45,967 nucleotides of DNA from Clostridiales bacterium (GTDB taxonomy: Bacteria > Bacillota > Clostridia > Lachnospirales > Lachnospiraceae). The stretch spans positions 1-45,967 of the forward strand of contig JAQYAH010000028.1 in the NCBI GenBank assembly GCA_029227635.1, in the 5' to 3' direction. Shown in pieces: positions 39,859 through 45,967 of the stretch (the first letter of the stretch is position 1; each line of letters starts with the position of its first letter). Under the pieces are notes generated by a model. It ran no database searches. It was not told where the DNA came from and was given only the letters and a program-made list of their open reading frames with translations. Made by a program: the position numbers and the translations under genes.

Positions 39859-40809
39859 TCAGATGAGTCCCAAACTTCTTGTGGCAAAAAGCCAGAAGGT
39901 GAGGGTAAAAGCACTGAACATGGTGGTGAGCATGACCACGCTGGATGAGAGAACACCCTCGTGATCCATATTTCTCGCCATTACATAGCTGCTCACAGTG
40001 GTGGCGGAACCCAGCATTACGATGATAGCCACAAGATCCTGATTTCTGAAGCCGAGGCGAACCGCTATGGGAAGGAAGATGAGTTCCAGTCCCACAAGCT
40101 TTATGAAAGCAGCGATACAGGCGGGCTTCTTCTTGTTGAAGGCCTTTTTGATATCAAAGGAGGCGCCCATGGCCATCAGTCCTAAAGGAGTGGCAGTGGT
40201 ACCTATGTTGCTCAGAGTCTTATTCAGAATCTGGGGGATGGGCAGCCTTAGGGCGGACCAGAGTAATCCCGCGGCAATACACACAATAATAGGGTTTGTG
40301 ACGACTCCCCTTGCGGTTTTTTTCAGCAGGGCGGAGTCAATTTTTTTGCCTTCGTTGGCCGGATCAAAGAAAGCCAGCACCACCACGGCCATCATGTTAT
40401 AGAGGGGGACACTGCCTATGATCATGAGAGGCGCCATTCCGGAGTTGCCGTAGATGTTCTGAATGAAGGCAAGTCCTAAAATGGCGGCGCTGGAACGGTA
40501 GGCCGCCTGAATGAACTCTCCTTTAATGCTCTTGTCATTAAGAAGGCAGGAGATCCCAAAGGCGATGGTGATGGATAATAGGGTGGCGATAAAGCAAAAG
40601 CCCACGAACTTCAGGTTCCACACCTTGGAAAAATCTACTGTGGCCAGATCCAGAAAGACCTTCACCGGAAGCGCTACCCGAAACACAAACTTGTTCATCC
40701 GGGAGGCAAAAACCTCGTCGATCCACCCGATCTTATTGAGAAAAAGTCCCACCAGCATTAGCAGGAACACCGGCACAGTGGCGTTGAGACTGAATATCAG
40801 ATTCTCCAT
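39859..40809 (-). CDS. AEC-family transporter (auxin efflux carrier fold)
   Basis: 316-residue carrier with ten hydrophobic helices in two repeats, for example ATVPVFLLMLVGLFLNKIGW and NPIIVCIAAGLLWSALRLPI. Pro-containing FVFRVALPVKVFLDLA and the C-terminal LGSATTVSSYVMARNM loop are family signatures. Bacterial members move malate, malonate or other organic acids, and some are described for citrate or auxin. The natural substrate here is unknown. ATG 40809 follows GGAGAGG; a longer reading includes an unlikely charged leader. It starts 1 bp after the small gene upstream and converges with the HAD gene. Confidence 0.88.
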   Translation of the reverse strand: MENLIFSLNATVPVFLLMLVGLFLNKIGWIDEVFASRMNKFVFRVALPVKVFLDLATVDFSKVWNLKFVGFCFIATLLSITIAFGISCLLNDKSIKGEFIQAAYRSSAAILGLAFIQNIYGNSGMAPLMIIGSVPLYNMMAVVVLAFFDPANEGKKIDSALLKKTARGVVTNPIIVCIAAGLLWSALRLPIPQILNKTLSNIGTTATPLGLMAMGASFDIKKAFNKKKPACIAAFIKLVGLELIFLPIAVRLGFRNQDLVAIIVMLGSATTVSSYVMARNMDHEGVLSSSVVMLTTMFSAFTLTFWLFATRSLGLI

Positions 40810-40810
40810 C

Positions 40811-41056
40811 TTACAGCCTCTCCTTTGTGCCCTCACCGCAGCCCGGGGCAGCTTTCAGATCATCTTCCTCGTAGAATCCGGCGGAAAAGGACATGTTGAT
40901 CTCTTTGATCTCTCTCTTTCCGTTTATATAATCCTTGTACATTTCAAAAAGATCGATGCCTCCGTCATCTCCCAGACCGTCATCGTCGGGAATCCACTGA
41001 CGAATTATCTCGATACGTTCTGCCATTGTAGTGTCTTTGATCAAAGTACTTTTCAT
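40811..41056 (-). CDS. Small conserved-looking protein upstream of the AEC transporter
   Basis: 81-residue soluble protein starting MKSTLIKDTTMAERIEIIRQ, with acidic DDDGLGDDGGIDLFEMYKDY and a basic-acidic helix NGKREIKEINMSF. It has two Cys-free halves and a single CGEG near its end. I recall similar short proteins with an LIKDTT-start and a Y-I-x-G-K-x-E-x-x-E-I-N-M pattern in other Lachnospiraceae, sometimes misnamed as purine biosynthesis proteins, but no function is established. ATG 41056 is preceded by GGAGTGAT. A GTG 9 bp upstream is possible. Confidence 0.7.
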   Translation of the reverse strand: MKSTLIKDTTMAERIEIIRQWIPDDDGLGDDGGIDLFEMYKDYINGKREIKEINMSFSAGFYEEDDLKAAPGCGEGTKERL

Positions 41057-41168
41057 AAAAATCACTCCATTTTCAGATCTGAACTATGTTCAAGTATACC
41101 ATATTCCCTTTCGGGAAAAACAGGTGAACGTCATTCATCTTTTAGGTGAAAAGTGTTCATATTTTCTC

Positions 41169-41196
41169 TTTACTTTCTTTTTCAGAGTATTATAAT
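41169..41196 (+). promoter_or_regulatory. Promoter for the 2-oxoacid:ferredoxin oxidoreductase operon
   Basis: TTTACT (41169-41174), 16 bp, TATAAT (41191-41196), about 97 bp before the first ATG. The leader is AT-rich without clear structure. Confidence 0.55.
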
Positions 41197-41292
41197 TGTG
41201 ATTGCTGAGTAAAAGTAAACTGATTGATGAAATAAATTCAACTCAGAAAGCAGATATTAAATTTTTAATCATAATTATGCGAGGGATAAAGT

Positions 41293-41868
41293 ATGGCAAG
41301 GACATTAGAGATCAGATGGCACGGAAGAGGTGGTCAGGGAGCGAAGACAGCGGCCCTTCTTCTCGCAGATGTTGCTTTTAAGACCGGAAGATATGTGCAG
41401 GGCTTTCCTGAGTACGGCCCGGAGCGAATGGGCGCCCCCATTACCGCTTACAACCGGATCAGTGACAATCCTATCAGAGTTCACTCAAATATTTACACCC
41501 CGGAACTGGTAGTAGTTGTGGATGAGACTCTTCTCCATTCAGTAAATGTGACTTCCGGTCTCTCAGAGAATGGGGCAGTGATCGTAAACACCAAGGAAAC
41601 CGCAGATGAGATCAGACCCATGCTCAGAGGATATAAGGGCAAGATATTCACCGTGGATGCCAGAGAGATCTCAGTCAAGGCTCTCGGTAAGTACTTCCCC
41701 AACTCTCCCATGCTTGCGGCAGCGGTAGCAGTGAGCAAGGTCATGGATAAGGAGGAGTTCCTCTCAGAGATGAGAGCATCCTATCAGCACAAATTTGCCA
41801 AGAAGCCGGAAGTTATCGAAGGAAATATGAAGGCGCTGGAAATGACTTTTGATGCCTTAGAGAAATAG
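41293..41868 (+). CDS. porC: 2-oxoacid:ferredoxin oxidoreductase, gamma subunit
   Basis: 191-residue subunit of the four-part enzyme that oxidises pyruvate or a branched-chain 2-oxoacid to its acyl-CoA while reducing ferredoxin. RWHGRGGQGAKTAALLLADV at the N terminus is the family's signature, followed by FPEYGPERMGAPITAYNR. The order gamma, delta, alpha, beta is the classic archaeal/clostridial arrangement. GAGGGA precedes the ATG. Substrate (pyruvate versus 2-ketoisovalerate) cannot be fixed from sequence alone; pyruvate is assumed in the symbol. Confidence 0.9.
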   Translation: MARTLEIRWHGRGGQGAKTAALLLADVAFKTGRYVQGFPEYGPERMGAPITAYNRISDNPIRVHSNIYTPELVVVVDETLLHSVNVTSGLSENGAVIVNTKETADEIRPMLRGYKGKIFTVDAREISVKALGKYFPNSPMLAAAVAVSKVMDKEEFLSEMRASYQHKFAKKPEVIEGNMKALEMTFDALEK

Positions 41869-41883
41869 AGCAGGAGAACGAAG

Positions 41884-42186
41884 ATGAGAACAGATGTTAA
41901 TAAGATAAATGAGAATACACCCCATCAGGATCTCACTGAGGGACTGATGATTTTTGCCGGAGGAACTTCAAAGGATTTTTTAACAGGAGAGTGGAGAACC
42001 AAGACTCCTATTGTTCACGAGGATCTCTGCAGACAGTGCCTTATCTGTGCTCAGGTCTGTCCCGATTCCTGTATCCCGGTGAAGAATTCAAAGAGACTTA
42101 ATGTAGATTACAACCATTGCAAAGGATGCGGCATCTGTGCACACTCCTGCCCGTTCGAAGCAATCGAGATGAAGGAGGGAAGATAA
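41884..42186 (+). CDS. porD: 2-oxoacid:ferredoxin oxidoreductase, delta (ferredoxin) subunit
   Basis: 100-residue iron-sulfur subunit that passes electrons from the catalytic subunits to ferredoxin. Two 4Fe-4S motifs are visible: CRQCLICAQVCPDSC and CKGCGICAHSCPFEA. The N-terminal 45 residues are the usual delta-subunit extension (GEWRTKTPIVHEDL). It sits 15 bp after gamma and 1 bp before alpha, with an AGGAGAACG site. Confidence 0.93.
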   Translation: MRTDVNKINENTPHQDLTEGLMIFAGGTSKDFLTGEWRTKTPIVHEDLCRQCLICAQVCPDSCIPVKNSKRLNVDYNHCKGCGICAHSCPFEAIEMKEGR

Positions 42187-42187
42187 A

Positions 42188-43369
42188 ATGGCAAGAAGAG
42201 ATCGTATGTCAGGTAATGAGGCAGTTTCTTACGCAATCTGTCAGATCAACCCGGATGTAATGCCGGCTTTCCCCATCACTCCTTCAACGGAGATCCCTCA
42301 GATGGTCTCCAACTATATCGCAAACGGCCAGATGGATACAGAGTTCATCCCGGTAGAGAGTGAGCACTCTTCCATGAGTGCGGCCATCGGTGCTGAGGCA
42401 GCAGGCTGCCGAAGCCTTACAGCTACTTCCTCCGCCGGACTTGCTCTTATGTGGGAGGAGCTCCTTCTTGCGGCTTCAAACCGCATGCCTCTCGCCCTTG
42501 CCCTTGTAAACCGTACTCTCTCCGGTCCTATCAACATCAACTGTGACCACTCCGACGGTATGGGTGCAAGAGATACCGGTTGGATTCAGATCTACGCTGA
42601 GAACAACCAGGAAGCTTACGACAACTTCATTCAGGCATATCCAATCGCAGAGGACGCGAGAGTGCATCTTCCTATTATGATCTGCCAGGATGGATTCATC
42701 ACCAGCCACGCGGTGGAGAATATAGAACTTCTTGAGACCGAGGATGTTAAGAACTTTGTAGGTGAGTATGAGCCCGAAGAGTTCCTTTTGAATCCCGGAA
42801 AGCCCATCGCCGTAGGTCCCTACTCAGTAGTTTCCTACGCAATGGAAGCCAAGAAGAATCAGGAAGATGCTCTTGAGGCCTCAAAGGAAGTCATCCTTGA
42901 GGTGGCTAAGAAATTTGAGGCAATGTCCGGACGCAGCTACGGCCTTTTTGAGGAGTATCGCATGGAAGATGCCGAGTATGCCATGGTCATCATCGGAAGT
43001 GCAGCGGGAACCGCAAAGGAAGCGGTAGACCTCCTCAGAGAACAGGGCAAGAAGGTGGGACTCCTTAAGATCAGAGTGTTCCGTCCTTTTCCCGAAAAAG
43101 AAATTGCCAACGCTCTCTCCGGCTGCAAGGCGGTTGCTATCATGGACCGCTGCGAGAGCTACAACGGAAACTGCGGTCCTCTCGGTATGGAGATTCCTGC
43201 AGGTCTTTACAGAAACAAAGTGTTCCTTGAGTCAGTGAACTACATCTACGGTCTTTCCGGACGTGACTTCACAGTGGAAGATGCCAAGGGCGTTTTCCTT
43301 GAGATCGAGGACATGGTAGTTAACGGAACCGAAGTTAAACAGCACCGGTACATCGGATTACGCAAATAG
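42188..43369 (+). CDS. porA: 2-oxoacid:ferredoxin oxidoreductase, alpha subunit
   Basis: 393-residue subunit carrying the pyrimidine-binding part of the thiamine-diphosphate site and the CoA-binding domain. SGNEAVSYAICQINPDVMPA, FPITPSTEIPQMV, FIPVESEHSSMSAAIGAEAAG and TATSSAGLALMWEEL are diagnostic; the Glu in VESEHS is the conserved acid contacting thiamine. The C-terminal half has KKVGLLKIRVFRPFPE and AIMDRCESYNGNCGPLG. AAGGAGG precedes the ATG. Confidence 0.94.
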   Translation: MARRDRMSGNEAVSYAICQINPDVMPAFPITPSTEIPQMVSNYIANGQMDTEFIPVESEHSSMSAAIGAEAAGCRSLTATSSAGLALMWEELLLAASNRMPLALALVNRTLSGPININCDHSDGMGARDTGWIQIYAENNQEAYDNFIQAYPIAEDARVHLPIMICQDGFITSHAVENIELLETEDVKNFVGEYEPEEFLLNPGKPIAVGPYSVVSYAMEAKKNQEDALEASKEVILEVAKKFEAMSGRSYGLFEEYRMEDAEYAMVIIGSAAGTAKEAVDLLREQGKKVGLLKIRVFRPFPEKEIANALSGCKAVAIMDRCESYNGNCGPLGMEIPAGLYRNKVFLESVNYIYGLSGRDFTVEDAKGVFLEIEDMVVNGTEVKQHRYIGLRK

Positions 43370-43381
43370 GAGGGGTTAGAA

Positions 43382-44323
43382 ATGAGCAAAAACGAAATGC
43401 TGGATATCATGAACAGACCCGAAAGATTAGCCCCCGGACATCGTATGTGTGCCGGCTGCGGAGCTACTATCGGAGTAAGAGCGGTCCTTCGTGCCATCCA
43501 CGAGGGAGATCACGCGGTAATTGCAAATGCGACAGGCTGCCTTGAGGTATCATCTTTTACCTATCCCTACACAGCTTGGGAGGACAGCTACATCCACAAT
43601 GCCTTTGAGAACGCCGGGGCAACCTTAAGTGGGGTCGAGACAGCTTATCGCGCCATGAAAAAAAGAGGTAAGCTGGACAAGGATACCAACTACAAGTTTA
43701 TCGCTTTCGGCGGTGACGGCGGAACCTACGATATCGGTTTCCAGTCCCTTTCCGGCGCAATGGAGAGAGGCCATGACCTGGTTTATGTCTGCTACGACAA
43801 CGGCGCTTACATGAACACCGGTATTCAGAGATCTTCTGCAACTCCCATGTACGCGGATACCACCACCACCCCTGCGGGAAAAGTATCCAACGGCAAACCT
43901 CAGTACAGAAAAGACCTGGCAGCTATCATGGCAGACCACAACATTGCCTATGTAGGTCAGACTACATTTACCGGCAACTTCCGGGATATCCACAAGAAGG
44001 CGGAGAAGGCGATCTACACCGAAGGACCCTGCTTCCTCAACATCATGACTCCCTGTCCCAGAGGCTGGAGATATGAGACCGCAGAGATCATGGACATCTG
44101 CAAGCTGGCGGTGGAGACCTGCTACTGGCCCCTTTTCGAAGTGGAAGAGGGCAAATGGAAGCTCTCCTACGAGCCCAAGCACAAACTCCCCATTGAGGAC
44201 TTCCTCATCAAACAGGGCAGATTTAAACATCTCTTCAAGCCCGGCAACGAGGACCTCATTGTGAAGTTCCAGGAAGAAGTTGACAGAAGATGGGAAGACC
44301 TTCTTTACAAGTGCAACAGATAG
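43382..44323 (+). CDS. porB: 2-oxoacid:ferredoxin oxidoreductase, beta subunit
   Basis: 313-residue subunit with the thiamine-diphosphate pyrophosphate site: the GDGG motif in FIAFGGDGGTYDIGFQSL followed about 25 residues later by VCYDNGAYMNTG. Cysteines for the proximal 4Fe-4S cluster are in CAGCGA, ATGCLE and near CPRGW. 12 bp after alpha, with AGGAGG upstream. A terminator at 44337-44366 ends the operon, and a LysR gene follows. Confidence 0.94.
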   Translation: MSKNEMLDIMNRPERLAPGHRMCAGCGATIGVRAVLRAIHEGDHAVIANATGCLEVSSFTYPYTAWEDSYIHNAFENAGATLSGVETAYRAMKKRGKLDKDTNYKFIAFGGDGGTYDIGFQSLSGAMERGHDLVYVCYDNGAYMNTGIQRSSATPMYADTTTTPAGKVSNGKPQYRKDLAAIMADHNIAYVGQTTFTGNFRDIHKKAEKAIYTEGPCFLNIMTPCPRGWRYETAEIMDICKLAVETCYWPLFEVEEGKWKLSYEPKHKLPIEDFLIKQGRFKHLFKPGNEDLIVKFQEEVDRRWEDLLYKCNR

Positions 44324-44336
44324 AATTAAAATCAAG

Positions 44337-44366
44337 GCGTGCATGAGATTTCATGCACGCTGTTGT
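44337..44366 (+). terminator. Terminator of the por operon
   Basis: GCGTGCATGA (44337-44346) pairs perfectly with TCATGCACGC (44351-44360) around GATT, followed by TGTTGTT. The T run is interrupted, so some read-through to the LysR gene is possible. Confidence 0.75.
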
Positions 44367-44412
44367 TATATGAAAGAAATTCATTTGAAATTCAGATAGA
44401 GAGGAGAACAAG

Positions 44413-45297
44413 ATGACCCTGCTGACATATCAGGTTTTTAAGACGGTAGCAGATCTGGGAAGTTTCCATGGTGCGGCGGAGTTTTTAGGGCTAACCCCCT
44501 CGGCTATCAGCCATTCCATAGCGGCAATGGAGAAAGAGCTGGGCTTTTCCGTGCTCACAAGGAGCAAATCCGGAATCAAACTCACCAATGCGGGAGAGAG
44601 GCTTTTGCCTTTTGTCAATGGGGTGCTCAACAGTGACGAGAGCCTGCATCAGGCCATCGCGGAGATGAATGGTCTCAAACAGGGACGCATCAAGCTGGCG
44701 GTGTTCTCCAGCGTCTGTACAACCTGGCTCCCCGAGATCCTCAATTCTTTCAAGAGCAAATATGAGGATATCAAGATCGATGTCTACGAGGGAACCTACG
44801 ACGATGTGTATTACTGGATCAAGAAGGGCGTGGTGGATTTCGGATTCCTCTCGGTCTCAGCGGCCAAGGATATCCCCATCGTCCCCCTTTACAGAGACCC
44901 GCTCCTTTGTGTGCTCCCCAAAGGCTCAAAGACCTCAAAGCCCGGGGAGATCTCCGTGGAGGAGATGAGGGACTACCAGTTTGTAACTCAGCGTGAATCC
45001 ACAGATGCGGACATTCAGAACTTCCTTCGGGAGAATTCGCTTGAGATCGAATCCCACTACCACGTGGTGGATGACCTTTCCACCGTGGCCCTGGTGGAGG
45101 AGGGCTTTGGAATATGCCTGATGCCGGAACTCTGCATGAGACATATCCCCTACGATGTGGATACTTACAACATCAAGCCGGAGGCCTCCCGGATAATCGG
45201 CCTTGCGGCAATGAACCCGGGTTTTATGGCACCGGCGGTGAAGACCCTGTATAAGTGGATCATCCGGGATTATCAGGATGAAGAGTTTATGGAATAG
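44413..45297 (+). CDS. LysR-family transcriptional regulator
   Basis: 294-residue regulator. The N-terminal winged HTH (residues about 1-60) reads VFKTVADLGSFHGAAEFLGL and TPSAISHSIAAMEKELG. The C-terminal effector domain (about 90-290) is periplasmic-binding-protein-like (GRIKLAVFSSVCTTWLPEIL, KGVVDFGFLSV). LysR proteins usually control neighbouring genes in response to a small metabolite. Here the por operon just upstream, on the same strand, is the obvious candidate, though the more common divergent arrangement is absent. GAGGAGA precedes the ATG. Confidence 0.92.
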   Translation: MTLLTYQVFKTVADLGSFHGAAEFLGLTPSAISHSIAAMEKELGFSVLTRSKSGIKLTNAGERLLPFVNGVLNSDESLHQAIAEMNGLKQGRIKLAVFSSVCTTWLPEILNSFKSKYEDIKIDVYEGTYDDVYYWIKKGVVDFGFLSVSAAKDIPIVPLYRDPLLCVLPKGSKTSKPGEISVEEMRDYQFVTQRESTDADIQNFLRENSLEIESHYHVVDDLSTVALVEEGFGICLMPELCMRHIPYDVDTYNIKPEASRIIGLAAMNPGFMAPAVKTLYKWIIRDYQDEEFME

Positions 45298-45312
45298 TTT
45301 GAGAAGTGAGGA

Positions 45313-45357
45313 GACCGGAATAACCAGTTGTGGGGGTTCCGGTCTTGTGTATTTGTT
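45313..45357 (+). terminator. Terminator after the LysR gene
   Basis: GACCGGAA (45313-45320) pairs with TTCCGGTC (45337-45344), with CC/GG pairs inside, followed by TTGTGTATTTGTTTTT. Confidence 0.7.
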
Positions 45358-45435
45358 TTTGAGATGTTCAAAATAATATGATATTGCATCAAGATGCTGC
45401 AATGCAAGTGTTGGCGGCAAGAGGTTACATCGAAT

Positions 45436-45567
45436 ATGAAAAAAGAAGATTTGAGCCAAGATAAACAAAGACAATTTGACGCTATTATTAGTGAAATGAT
45501 GGAAGAAATTAATGCCTTGCCCCCCAAGAAAGAATACGTTAGATGGCGGAAAACTACAGAATCATAG
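45436..45567 (+). CDS. 43-residue protein of unknown function
   Basis: Small charged protein (starts MKKEDLSQDKQRQFDAIISE, ends RWRKTTES), likely helical, from AT-richer DNA than the rest of the window. AGAGG lies about 12 bp upstream, rather far. It is the first of three overlapping small ORFs in different frames. I do not recognise it. A helical acidic protein at such a place could be an antitoxin-like or mobile-element protein, but nothing proves it. Confidence 0.45.
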   Translation: MKKEDLSQDKQRQFDAIISEMMEEINALPPKKEYVRWRKTTES

Positions 45568-45629
45568 GACGGGAAAAGATTCAGGATGCAATAACAGAAT
45601 TATTCTTTAAGGATGAATTTGATGGCTAG
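45543..45629 (+). CDS. 28-residue overlapping ORF
   Basis: Begins inside the previous ORF (ATG 45543) and stops inside the next (TAG 45627-45629). The peptide starts MAENYRIIGREKIQ and ends ELFFKDEFDG. The overlaps on both sides hint at translational coupling, but no ribosome site is clear and it may be a non-coding frame or the 3' remnant of a longer gene. Confidence 0.3.
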   Translation: MAENYRIIGREKIQDAITELFFKDEFDG

Positions 45630-45828
45630 TGAAGTTGGTAAAAAACTAAAAGAGAAACTGATTGAATTGTACAATGACAAAGAGTATGCATTAGGCGTGA
45701 TGGTAAATTCAAAAACCGAAGAAAATTGGAAACTTCTATTGGATGTTATTGAAAAAGAGGATTTTGACTCAGATAGAATAGCTTTAATAGCTCTTGCGCT
45801 GGGTGAAACGGTAGAGCAAAAGCACTAA
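45622..45828 (+). CDS. 68-residue protein of unknown function
   Basis: Soluble protein, mostly helical (MASEVGKKLKEKLIELYNDK, then WKLLLDVIEKEDFDSDRIAL), with no cysteine. AAGGATG lies 6 bp before ATG 45622; an upstream ATG at 45613 is also in frame but sits inside that site. Its coding end overlaps the first bases of a terminator. No family recognised. AT-rich composition matches the preceding small ORFs and suggests recent acquisition. Confidence 0.55.
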   Translation: MASEVGKKLKEKLIELYNDKEYALGVMVNSKTEENWKLLLDVIEKEDFDSDRIALIALALGETVEQKH

Positions 45829-45865
45829 GTTCCTGAAAAAATTTCGGGAATATGGTGCTTTTTTT
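45820..45865 (+). terminator. Terminator of the small-ORF cluster
   Basis: AAGCAC (45820-45825) pairs with GTGCTT (45855-45860), with an inner TTCCTGA / TTCGGGAA stem, followed by seven T. The outer arms match those of the lysS terminator at 6306. Confidence 0.85.
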
Positions 45866-45885
45866 ATGCAGAAAAGGAGAAGCAA

Positions 45886-45967
45886 ATGGCGAAGAACGAC
45901 ATGCACTTGATCATCTTCAAGATATTGAAATACTTGTACGGATGCAACAAGACGGGCAAAGACATTG
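45886..45967 (+). CDS. Start of a gene cut by the window edge
   Basis: Only the first 27 codons are visible. The protein begins MAKNDMHLIIFKILKYLYGC with AAAGGAGA 6 bp before the ATG. This beginning resembles that of short YjcQ-like winged-helix proteins of Firmicutes, often in phage or integrative elements, but the visible part is too short to be sure. Confidence 0.45.
   Translation, partial: MAKNDMHLIIFKILKYLYGCNKTGKDI

Noticed and set aside
1-45967. CRISPR array, transposase or insertion sequence
   Set aside because: No regularly spaced repeats, no transposase or integrase motif, and no terminal inverted repeats with target duplications were seen.

Overview
The window reads as a chromosomal segment of an anaerobic, fermentative Gram-positive bacterium, most likely a Lachnospiraceae (Butyrivibrio-like) clostridium. 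The reasons are the four-subunit 2-oxoacid:ferredoxin oxidoreductase, the rubredoxin plus superoxide reductase pair, an RnfB-like polyferredoxin, sortase/LPxTG surface proteins, strong AGGAGG ribosome binding sites, many ATGA start/stop overlaps and Gram-positive TTGACA/TATAAT promoters. I see no rRNA, tRNA, CRISPR array, transposase or integrase. Almost all sequence is tightly packed, intact coding DNA.

Layout. 1-6.2 kb is core metabolism and translation: a polyferredoxin on the minus strand, then argF-birA-small protein-dusB, then a consensus promoter driving greA-lysS. 6.2-6.97 kb is the only long gene-free stretch. It holds direct repeats just after lysS, three hairpins with T runs, a promoter/terminator pair that could make a small RNA of about 90 nt, and a 27-codon hydrophobic ORF. 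7-12.1 kb carries a HAD phosphatase, a double-HTH MerR regulator with a 19-bp-spacer promoter ahead of a two-gene ABC exporter, and an LPxTG CnaB protein with its sortase and a 46-residue membrane peptide. 12.4-14.6 kb holds a TIM-barrel protein, a GntR/UTRA regulator and two tiny proteins. 14.6-21.5 kb holds an ABC-2 exporter pair, a flavodoxin-like protein, a UvrX/UmuC-type Y-family polymerase with a short YolD-like partner, and a TetR-ABC exporter operon on the minus strand.

21.6-30.9 kb has a split chromate-transporter pair, a HAD-methyltransferase pair, LrgAB, an oxygen-defence group (superoxide reductase, rubredoxin) beside a glycerol-3-phosphate-dehydrogenase homologue, an esterase, rpiB, a NUDIX hydrolase and a ROK glucokinase. 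31-39.9 kb has a polar amino-acid ABC importer, an 859-residue four-module sulfur oxidoreductase (CoA-disulfide reductase, rhodanese-like, siroheme/4Fe-4S, ferredoxin), then a long structured RNA leading into a metal-chelate/cobalamin-type ABC importer and a Cof-type HAD phosphatase. 39.9-46 kb has an AEC transporter with a small partner, the por-type oxidoreductase operon followed by a LysR regulator, and an AT-richer end of overlapping tiny ORFs and a truncated gene.

The most promising undescribed items are the structured RNA at 36127-36245, whose closing helix is itself an intrinsic terminator, and the four-module sulfur enzyme directly upstream of it. Next are the non-coding block after lysS, the alternative hairpins over the ribosome binding site at 11952-11976, and a terminator hairpin lying inside an apparent 5' leader at 27726-27804. 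All functions are inferred from reading the sequence; no database search was run.
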